This document shows, piece by piece, positions 29,501-41,500 of a stretch of DNA of 64,000 nucleotides. The stretch is from Amphiura filiformis (lineage: Eukaryota; Echinodermata; Ophiuroidea; Amphilepidida; Amphiuridae): assembly GCF_039555335.1 (NCBI RefSeq), contig NC_092635.1, positions 69,786,058 through 69,850,057 on the forward strand, read 5' to 3'. Each line of letters opens with the position of its first letter. The stretch's first letter is position 1. The notes below the pieces were generated by a model that did no database searches, was not told where the DNA came from, and was given only the letters and a program-made list of their open reading frames with translations. The position numbers and the translations under genes were made by a program.

Positions 29501-32500
29501 TACAGAGTAAGGTTTGGGCAAGTCTAAAAATGGACAAGGATCCATGACACCTCATTTGTGTCTTGTCTACACTTACAAACCCATCTTGTTTTCAGCATGG
29601 GAAATTTGCCCAACATAGCTCACCATGGACTTCTTGTGCATGTGATATTTGTACACACATTCAAAGATTGTGGGTTCAGAATTTTTGGCATTTGAAACTT
29701 TACCAACCGCTGTGCACATATTTGTTACTTCTCCTTATCTGACGATGAGCTTGTTTATAGTTTCAAAAGAAAAGGCGTTCCTATTTGTGTTGATTACCCA
29801 CATAAAAATGGTGTACCTTGCTCTTTCTTTCTAGTTCTTTGCACATTCAAGGTATCCTAATGTATAATTTTATTGATCATTAATGTGTGTGCCTCCTCCA
29901 CTGGATTCATTCTTACCTACTTTGTATTTAAGGGGTACTACACCCCTCGATAAATTTGTGTCTATTTTGCATTTTTCTCAAAAACTAATAACACAGTGGT
30001 AACAAAAAAGTATATTATAGGGGCAAGGAATCAATTACTACACTGGAATTTCAGTGACCCAAGACAAGCGGTTCATTATTTATGATAAGAAATAAGGTAC
30101 CGCTAGGATGTACCTCATTTCCTATCATATAAACTGAACCGCTTGTCTTGAGTCTCTGAAATTTCAGTGTAGTAATTGGATTCCTTGCCCCAATTACATG
30201 TATAACTTTTGTTACCAGTGTGTTATTATTTTTTGAGAAAAATGCAAAAATAGTCACAAATTTACCACAGGGGTGTAGTACCCCCTTAACCTCACTGGGG
30301 GAAAGAAATGGGGTTTTTACCTGCTTAAACCTTCTTTCTTGTTATTAATTCCGGTCATGAAAGCCTCTCTACTAATTAGCAAATGTATTCTAGATGATCT
30401 TTACAAACAATTGTTTTAATTTATTCTGATTTGTAACTTACAGAGTCCATCATCTGGGTCAGTAGCTACTTGTGTGAAGATCAATTCTCCATTGCCTATG
30501 TTACCATCATCAATATCAGTCACTCTCTTTGCCAGATCAAGTAATTCTATAGGTGCGGTATATTGAGGTGCAACAAGTGTAACATTGTAGACTGGTTGAT
30601 CAAACTCTGGAGGGTTGTTTATATCGGATACAATGGTAATTTCAACCTATGGAAGGACAAAAATAGATACATTTATGGTGTGATCAAGCAAAATCAGTTT
30701 GAAGTCAGGCATATTCAATTTTTTACATGATTTGCATAAAACATTTGCAAAGTTACATTTTGCAGAAAACCCCATTGAAATTGAATATTTATTTGGCTAT
30801 ATTTAAAATCAATAGCACCAACTTCTAACTGAACCGATTTTACTTGATCACATCACAATTGGCTGTATTTTTTTTTTTTTTTTTTTTTTTTTGCTGTGGT
30901 CGTGGAGGGAGAGCACATACTTGTAATATGCTCTCATTTTTGTTATTATTTTGAGCCCTAATTGTATATTTGGCTCACATTTTGTGGCTTCAATGTCATC
31001 AATAGACTCTGCAGCATCCTTAGATGTGTTTTGGTGAGTTTTCTCCATCAGTATTTGAGAAAAACCTTGAGACTTTAAGCTGCCTGTCCATCACTTCCGG
31101 CCTTGAATTGTAAACACCACGAATTCGGCAGACTTGACAGCTTTTGTAACACATCTTAAGCTTTACTACATCTAGCTTGTTTATGGTTGTCATCAACTGA
31201 ATTTATTACCAAGTGCTCCCAAATGATATATTTGGACTTGTACATGAGCTGAGACTTTATGGCAGTATCATGTCAGTAAGCTTATCATTTTAAGCTTTAC
31301 CCTTTGACTTCACATACCGTATTTCTGTATTTTGAACATCAATGGACATGGCCGCCCTCTTCGGGAAACAGTCAGCCATCATTTATACTATCATCATTTT
31401 ATCATTGTCACTAAGACTTTTCTTCAGCAATGATTCTCTGAGAGCTCCGCCTGTTCCACCATGTAAGCTCTCCAATTACATAAAATGGACTGTCTCCAGA
31501 GACTACACTGCAGGTTGGTCAACACCAACCCAACTGCATTCAAATCATAACATTCAGTATCCTCTAAATTATGCCCTCATAAGATCCGGTGACGTTCATG
31601 TTAACCCCGGGCCACGCATGTCAAACACGACCCCAGCAGATTTCAGTCTATTCCCTAAGAAAGGTCTCAACTTTCTTCATGTCAACACCAGATCCCTAAT
31701 ACCCAAACTTTCAAACCTCAAAGTTATCGCCCAACAAACCAATGCAGCTGTCATCGCAATTACGGAAACTATGCTTGATTCATCGGTTACTGACAATGAG
31801 ATTGGTATCGACAATTAACGTCTTCACGATGCGATAGGAACCGCAATGGTGGTGGCGCCTGCTTATATATAAGAAGCGACCTGGCTTTTAATCTTCGCAA
31901 TGACCTTATGAGTGAAGGCGATAATGAAGTGGTTTGGTGTGATTTGTTGTACTGCACTAGAAAGTCTGTTAGGGTTCCATTGAATTCTCAAAATATTATT
32001 CGTATTAGATCAATGAAGCAATACTCTGTTGAATCTTTTAGAAATATGCTATCAAACTGTGACTGGTCAACTGTTCTAAACTGTGAGTGTGTCAATACTG
32101 CCTGGATCAATTTTAAAATCATATTGACTAATGTTCTAGACCAAATTGCACCCGAAAGAGATGTGCGTATTAAAATACGCACAGAGCCCTGGATGACCCC
32201 AGCTATTCTCGAAAAGATACGGAAGCGTGATACGATCAGGAAAATGGTTCTCAAAGGTAGTAGTGACTATTCTTATCAGGATTTCACTGCATTACGCAAT
32301 GAAGTCCAGAGGGATATCAAAATGCGAAGGCTTCATTCTTTCAATCGAAACTCGAGGATAGCATGGGTAATCCTAAGAAGCTCTGGGAACATCTAAAACT
32401 TCTGGGTTACAGTGACAAATCCAAAAGTAAAGGGAAAATCGTCTTAGACATTGCTGGTAATTTGTGTTACGACACTCTTTCTGTTTGCAACCACATCAAC

Positions 32501-35500
32501 AATTTTTTCACAAATATTGCCTCAACACTGGTCAGTAAATTGCCCTCTCCACTCAAGAAATTTGGCACGGACTCGGTGACTTTTAAACAATTCTATTTGG
32601 ACAAAGGTGTGACTCCTAATGAGTTTGATCTTGAGTTAGTTACCAAAGATTTTATACTCAAGGCTTTATCCAATCTTGATGCTCATAAAGGTGCTGGTTT
32701 GGATGGGTTGGCGCCCAAGTTTTTGAAAGATGGGGCCCCCCAACTTACCCCTGTTGTCACCCATATTGTTAATCTATCAATTGTCACCAAGACTGTGCCG
32801 GATGACTTGAAGTGTGCCAAAATTATTCCCCTTTACAAAAAGAACAGTAGATTGGACGTGGGCAATTACAGGCCAGTGAGCATTCTGAGTTGTATTTCAA
32901 AAATTCTTGAAAAATGTATTTTTGTTCAGCTTGATGAATACCTAAGAGAAAAACAGATTTTATACCAATACCAATCTGGCTTCCGTCCAGGCTTTTCCAC
33001 AGAAACCTGCCTTATTCATTTGACTGATTATATAAAATCTGAGCTTTCAAAGGGCAATTATGTTGGGATGCTGTTACTAGATGTACAGAAAGCTTTTGAC
33101 AGCGTAAATCATAATATTTTGTGTTCTAAACTTGAGTGCATGGGAATCAACCCTGGTTGGTTTAGATCATATTTGTCCAACAGGCAACAACTTGTCTCGG
33201 TTGATGGCATTTCATCGGATTTCATGAAAATTACCTGTGGGGTTCCACAAGGTAGTTTATTGGGTCCCCTGCTGTACCTTTGCTACAGCAATGACATGGT
33301 GTCCTCCGTGCAAAATAAACTATTACTATATGCCGACGACAGTGTCATCTTAGTTTGGGACAAAGATGACACTGTCGATTCCCATGAACTCAACAAAGAA
33401 CTTCAATCATGTAATCAGTGGCTAATCGACAATCAATTATCCCTGCATGTGGGTAAGACCGAGTGTATTTTATTTGGCTCTCATGTGAAATTAAAGAGAG
33501 TCACTGATTTTAACATCAATTATAACGGGCAAGTTATCTGCTCCCAAGATAGTATTAATTATCTTGGAATCACAATGGATCAAACACTCTCGGGTGACAA
33601 CATGGTTGATGTTCTTGTCAGGAAAGTCATTGGGCGTCTTAAGTTTCTTTATAGGCATTCAAACTATCTCAATCAAACCCTTCGCAAAAATTTGTGTGCT
33701 GCTCTCATACAGTGTCATCTGGATTACTGCTGTTCAGCATGGTTTGTTGGTATCAGTACCAGAGCTAAACACAAATTACAGATCACCCAAAACAAAATAG
33801 TCCGCTTTATTCTAAATTTGTCTCCCAGGACCCACATTGATCAGTTGACTCGTAACTCCATTAAACTTCTAAATTCTCAGGACCGTGCTAAACAATTAAG
33901 GCTTAACCACGTATTCAACATCTTCAATGATACTGGTGCACCATACCTCAGAAACAACTTCATTAGAACCTCAAGTGCTCATACCCATCGTACCAGATCT
34001 AGTAATTTTAATTTCTTTGTGCCCAGAGTCAAAGGTATTGCCAACAAGTCCTTCTACTATAATGCCATCTTAGATTGGAATGACTTGACGTCTCAAATTC
34101 AGACCGTAATCAACCGGATGGCTATCAAAAAGGCTGTCAAAAACACCTGGCTGATAGTGCTTTGAAGCAGGAATCTGCAGAATTTATACGTATGTAGGCT
34201 TATGTCCAAATGTCTCTTTTTTTCTATTTTCCTCCACGTCCACAGCCATTTTTTGTTTTGGGACCCCATTGGAAATAAGCCTGCATACGTAGCCAGGCTT
34301 TTATGGGCTATCCTTGCCTTGCAACTTTTGGTGTTGTATGTATGCCGCTCCAATCTGGGATGGCATTTTGTGGTTTGTGCACATTTTATTATTGTTGTTA
34401 AATTTTTGATGCATTGTACTTGATGTCTTACCATTTTTCTGTATTTTTGTATATGTTGCAATGCTAAATAAAAACTAAACTAAACTAAACTAAACTATTA
34501 TGTCTACTCATGTATGCCCAAAAGCAGAGGATTCATAGGTCAAGTTAGGTTTATCTAAACTTGACCTAGTTTCATGGATTCAATACATGAACATTACATT
34601 AAATAATAGCAAAAGATGATATGACTAATATATAACATGCCCAAGCATGAGATACATGCACAACACTATGCATAGAAAAGCTGATGTATGTGCAACAAGT
34701 CAACCTTTTGACATGTTCAAGCAAATCATGTTTGATGCATAGCAAATAACTATGAACAATTTTGAACAATCTTTAGGCTATCTATATTAATTCAGTGGGT
34801 TTGAGGCTCAAGTTTGGCATGTGTAAACTGCATTCAGTGTCCTGAATCTGATACATGATATGTATTTACCTGAACTTCATCTTTTGAGTTTTCTGGATCA
34901 GATGCATGGTATGCAATCACACTCATGGTATGTGCTCCAATAGTGGGAGTATCAGTCATAGAAAATATTTCACCAGTTGCACTGTCAATTCTGAAATCAG
35001 TTGATGGCTGGAATGGGTCACCAGGATCTGAAATGTAAAAAGAAAATATTAACCATTTTCTATCTACTAGAATGTTCTGATCTGTCTCTATCATCACACA
35101 TATGCACAACCATCCCTACTTGTATTCACTGTGAACCGAGGACATCTAGGCCCCTTGATTTTACACCTCAAATCGAAGAAATACACATTTGAAACTTCTA
35201 ACTTAATCATTAATTTTTTACACTAATTTTCAATTGGTTTAAGCTGTACTTGCATTTTATCTGTATTCATTCAAAATATGGGTATAGGTCGTGCGTCATG
35301 AATTGGGGGCCAAATGCGTTACATGCTCAAATTTAGAAAAATAATCACGCTTTCACACAAAAATGATTGTAAGTCATCTGATGTTTGTCAGAAACCTACA
35401 AATTTTATATCATCTTTAAGCTGAAAGTGTAAGGAAGACAATTTTGCAACTTTTAAGTTGATATACAGGGTGCAACAAATATCATATAGGGTGGAAAAGT

Positions 35501-38500
35501 TATATTTTGGTTCAAAAAGTATACAATTTTGTTTCTCTCTCACTAATACTAAGATAAACACCTGTTCTGCTCAAACCTTTTTAGATGTGCTAATAACATT
35601 GTAGGCTCTCAAAAAAAGCAAACTTGTAATGGTGAGTTATGTTGCCTAACTGAGATATAGGGTGTTCAAAAGTCGTACATAATTTTTATGAATTTTATGA
35701 CACTATCAATCAAAACCTTTTTCCTTCATACCCTACACAAAAACCAATGGCATATTTGAATTCCTCATCAAATTTCAATCTAAAAAATGTTAACTTTTAC
35801 AGAAGTAGGGTAACTTCTTCAAGAAATTTGACACTCGGAACATTTTGGAGCATAAATGCATACTTAGTACAGTAACGTATAGGAAAAGCCTAGAACCCAT
35901 GACACAGAATGTAGCACACATACAACAAATTCAACTAGCTTGAAGTCAAATTGGTCACATTTCCTACTAGACATGATTACCAAAACAATGGTACATAATC
36001 CATCCCAATACCTTGCTGGGTTATGAAGTTACAGTAAAATATAAATTTGAGCGGCACTAAAAATCAATATTCCCTATACTTTAACACATGCCTCAACCGT
36101 AGGCACCACCACCCCTGACTTTGCATCGTTTGAATTGCAATATTTCAAAAAGTAAATACAGTGTGAACTTTTTACTCTCCACAGTTTTAGCTAGATAAAT
36201 TAGCAACAAAATGAGACCATTTCCAGTTCAGTACCCCTCTACATTCTTGAGATCTGGGACGAAACATCCTGAAAAAATTGAAAAAATGTAACACCACCAC
36301 CTTTTCCTATACCCCAATTCATGACGTGTGACCTATAACTGGTTTTAGGTTTTTTATCAAGTGTAAATAACTTACTTGGAGACAATTCCTGATTGTTTAT
36401 TTCAAACACTGGGTCATCACCACATGTACTTGTTGCATCAACATTAATCACTGGTACATCATCAGTTACATCACTCTGTTTATGTCTCACAATGAAACCT
36501 CCAGGTGTGATGTCCACAAAACAGGTGGTGTCTGTTACAAATACCCTGACTTCTATGCTGCTGTCATCTATAATCAGATCTGGTTTATCAGGATTGTAGG
36601 CTGTTATGTTTAGTATGTGTGGTTCTGGTTGGAATTCAAGACGTTGTGCAGTGACTAATGTACATGTTACACCTGAAACAACAGAAGAAAACTTAATTAA
36701 CACAATCTTTCTTCACTTCTTTGTCAGATTTTGTCTTTATCAGACTGCTTTGACATTTGCCATTGTCTACTTCATTAGCACAAATGTGACCCGCTCCCAC
36801 AAAACCAGATATAAGTCACTAATTTTGAAAATTGAGTTTCGGATGTCATCATTTAGTATAGGTTTTCAGCTTTCATTTGATACCAAAATTATGTTTCTGG
36901 AGCATGTGGTCCTCATTCTACGGTCTTTCAACACATAAAGAAAACGCAAATGCAAGAAAATTGGCTTTAAAGTTGTAAAATGACATGTTTAAGGACTTAG
37001 TTTGATTCAGACGTGCTTTAGACGTAAAAAAGAATATTTTGTTTTCAATGATGGGTTTAAGTAAACATATTAAGGAATCAAAAAATAATAAAAACTGAAA
37101 AACGAAGTCTGCAAGATTTTTCACCCCTTTCCCAACTTTGACTTGCCGTATCTTGAAATGGCCGAGTGCGACTTATGGCGGGATTGGTCAGAGCAGGTCA
37201 CAAATATGCTTGTTTAAATAATGCAAAAACTTCTGTAAGTTTTTTGGGTTTTTTTGATAAGTTTTAGGCATTTTATTATACAGAGTGTACCTGAAAGAAC
37301 TGTATCATCAGGAACTGATTTTTTTTTGTTGGTATTTTAAAGCATTAACCAAATACAGATGTGGTTGAGAAATATCAACTATCACACACTTGAATTTTGA
37401 CAATTGACCGATTGTTTTTGAAATAAAACAAGTTTATGAAACTACTTCATTTTCAATCCGTTCCACGGAGTCATATATCTAGGAAGTTTTGAAAATGAGG
37501 GAGTTTTGTAAAACTCTTATATTTCAGCAACCAAATTTGAGTAGTGTATAAGTATAATTTTGCTTTCTATATAAGTAAGATTTTGACGATACAGTTTTTC
37601 AGGGTCACCCTGTATGCATATTTTGATTCTTACCATTTGATGACACATAAAACAGGTCAGAACCAGACAGTCTGCACATGATGATGTTATTAGGATAAAG
37701 GTCCTCATCCTCTGGTGTTACTGATTTTACCTTGAGAGAAAGTGAAAACAAAAAAGAGACATTACTAGTTTGAGAATGAAAATCAATAATCCACATCTAT
37801 TTTATTGTGAATTATGCCATTCCTTATTAACTACATGACTACAACACCAACAATGGTATTTAATGACTGCTGGGATTAACAAGTGACACCTGCTAGGTTA
37901 ATCTTTCAAAATAAAAATAAAACAGATTTAGACTTTACTCTTGGCAAGGAAGCAACTTCTGAGAAATTACTGTCAAATATCTTGTGATATGGCAAATATA
38001 TGCTCCAGCATTTATTAAACTTACTTGTATGCCAGGATCAACAGGTGCATCGTAGACAACTCTTACTGGTGGAATTGTGAACACTGGTAGCACATCATTG
38101 ATATCTCCAACTTTAATCTCTATATCCAATGGAGGAGTGCTGAGAATAGGGTTGCCATTATCCTTGGCCTGTAAATTTATAAGTTGAAAAAATTGTACAT
38201 TTGAACACTGTCAACCAAGGATGTTACCCCCCCCCCCCCCCCATTTGGAATTGCATCCCACTGCAGACACAAGTTTACTCTTTGTTCTTCTTATCATGGA
38301 CATGTTACATCTTCACTATCCAATTGCGGCAAATGGTTGTACACATCCATATGCCCTTGTAGATCTAGAAACACCACCCAGGAACCATGGACATCCACAG
38401 TTCCTGTGTGTTTACAGTAACACAGAGATTGACCATGCGTGTGTTCCTGCTTGCCTGTGTTTACAACTGCACACCTCTCCCGAAACATACACAAAACAAC

Positions 38501-41500
38501 AAAACCAATAACACAACATACTGCTTACCAGCACAGTTAAGGTGTATGAATCTTGAACCTCCCTATCCAGTGACCAGTTGAGGTATATATAGCCATAACC
38601 AGGTGCACCATCTTGCGAATCACAAACTTATCTAAATCAATAATAATATAATCATATAAGTTTAAAGGCTTTTAACCTGGCATGGTACAAAACATACCCC
38701 CACAAAAAAAATGATGAGCTTATTATCTATCTTAATAGAGTATCGAAGTGATGACGTTACAGAAAACTTTTTTGCATTTCAGCATTTTGAATACCATGTA
38801 TCGGTGGAGCATGAAAAAGATCCACAGTCCAAATTTGGTGGGAATCGGATCATGAGGTCCCAAGATATGGCCACATGAATACCTAATTAGCCCCATTGAA
38901 ATCAGTGTAAATTGGCCTGGTTCCAAACAGTTATGAACCAGGCCAATTTACACTGATTTCAATAATTAGGTATTCATGCGGCCATATCTCGGCCCTCATG
39001 ATCCGATTCCCACCAAATTTGACTGTGGATGTTTTTCATCATGTTCTACTGCAATATGGTCATGAAAATGCTGAAATGCAAAACAGAAAATTTTATGACG
39101 TCACACTTCAGTACTCTATATCTCTGCTCTGATTGTAGTCTTGATACCAACTTTATGCCAGTGCTACTGGTTTTTTTAAGGCACTAAAAGCAGTCCATGA
39201 GCCTTAGCTGTAATGTTCTCCTTACATTACCTTTCCTAATACAGGATCATCATAAGTTGACATAGAATGGGATGTGGACCTACCTATTCTGACAAATTTA
39301 TGTTTCAATTTGGTGTGCCTGACATTGCAATATTAGGTTTTTAACTCATATGCATTCTATTTTTGTTCATTTGTACACAATAAGATTTAAGACCAGGGAA
39401 AGGCCAAGCTAGTATTTAACTTTTGCAAAATTTATGCCCATTTGAGAGAAAGCATTCTAGAAATACTGCCATTTCTAAATCAGAATTAAACTTATTCAAT
39501 TTTGTGAATTCAAAAGTACCTTTGTTATCTCCAGTTAATTCATATGTGATCCTGGAGTTATCAGTGCCTGGATAATCCATATCTACTGCAAGCACACGGC
39601 AAACAAGGGTTTCTAAGACGGCATCCTCTTGTAAGGTTACATCACCACATTCATTCTGTTGGGAAGCATAAGGAAATATGATTCCATATTGACAAAATAA
39701 TAAAATAACAAAAGGATTCAAAATTAAACAACTCTTTTGCCAGCTCAAAATACAGAAATGTGTATCACAGTAATGTGCAAGTCATCTGTCCCGAATACAT
39801 TGGCGATAACATATTTCAAACTCTCCTCCATTTAGTAGTAAATCAGACATATGTTAAATCATTTTCACAGTTGTTGCTTTATAAATCCCTGATTAGGCAT
39901 ATTTTTATTGTAAAAACCAAACAAAAACCACTAACGTTTACTCACTTTTTAGGACTTTTTCACTCCTTCAGAATGTTTTTTACCGTAAAATACAGTAAGC
40001 CAAATTAGCAGCACACATACTTTACGAGAATATTTCAGTGTTATGTACTGTTTGTGATCATACATCATAAGTTTGTTGATGTACTTTTATATGTTGATGA
40101 GCAATTATGTAATATATTAATGATACTTATATTTACCGATTCAAATTGTGGTGAATTGTCATTGATGTCATTCACATTCACTGTAACAGGTTTATAAGTG
40201 ATTCCTTCTATGTTGCTGGCAGAGACTAAAAGCTGTGTAAAAAATAGCAAACAATAAATCAGTTACTGTTACTATGTTGCAAAACATATTGTTCATGTAC
40301 GGTGATCTGTCCCCAGTTTGTCAATGAAATCTACCATCAGAATGATAGCTTTCTTTCTTGAGGATTCTCTGCATGTGGAGCTGTTCTGTATCATGTAACT
40401 CATCACTCTCTGTTCTCTATATGCTGACATGGAGGCATAGGCATGGATGGTGTCATTTATGACATAACAAATTTGCACCAAAAACCACCAACACATTTTC
40501 ATAGAATTGGTGATGGTGGAAGAATTAAAATTTAGGGGGGGGGCATATTTTGTGCTAGTTAACAGGAATATTTGCACTTTATTAATGCTGTGCATTCTTC
40601 AAGCAGCATTCCTGTTCAATGGTTTACTTTGCAATAATTCTCAGCGACAGTTTTGTTAATATTTTTCCCCAAGGGCTGAAGAATAACATGGTTTTTGGAA
40701 AGCTTTGGGTCCAAATGAACTATGATTACTCTAATATACTAAGAATAAAGTTGATGTGAATTTCCAGATTTTGTGTCTAATTCTGGTAGAGAAATGCACC
40801 CCTATTTTTAGTAATTTTTGGTCTGCAGCTCAAAAACTCTTCAGGTTTCCTAAGGGTTAAGATATACATTCATAAGATTGAGGAATAAATTGATTATAGG
40901 CCCGATAAAGGTATGAATACAAACCACATATTCTTTTTGTTCTTCATAGTCCAATACATCAGTTGATGTAATTCGTCCAGTAGTAGTATCAATGGCGAAG
41001 AATCCTGCATCAATCAACTCATAGGTTATATCAGTTCCTAAATCTGATGTAGCCTGAACCTGACAGATATATACTGGGGCTGGTAACTCCTGTTAAAGTA
41101 ATATAAAACCCGATTACTGAAAACCTGACACAATCTCGTTAAAACTAAATGCTGCTTTTAAAAATAAGTTTTGAAAAATAGGAAAACAGCCAATTTTGAA
41201 TTATTTACTGTAAACCATTTAAATTTAGGGGCAACTTAATTTTGTTTGTAACTTGCAGATGAGCCCCATTTTTTTTGCAATAAATTGCAGTAGTTTACAA
41301 GTCGTGATATGGATTTAAGCTTACTGCTCAATTCAACAGTGTAACACAACAATTATGTACCCCAAAATCACTGCTGACTTGGCATTCTGGATTCAGAATT
41401 GAAATGAAATCAAGGCCAAAAACATTATTTACTTAAATCTTAATATTCGAGTTATGTTAAGAGTGTAATAACAGCCGTTTTATTGGCCAATATGCCAACA

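Larger units (their letters stand above)
30868..34497 (+). mobile_element. CR1/L2-like LINE in the H-I intron of U4
   Basis: This insertion lies between cassette sequences that are continuous in U1-U3. It starts at a run of 25 T (30868-30892) and ends in a repeated TAAAC tail just before 34498. It contains an endonuclease start (31342-31818), a middle section (31908-32396) and a long reverse transcriptase frame (32363-34165). The single ancestral frame is interrupted by a stop at 31816-31818 and a shift near 32360, and part of the endonuclease appears missing. It is on the plus strand, opposite to the cadherin gene, and unique to U4, hence recent. The exact 5' end and target duplication are unclear. 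Confidence 0.82.
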
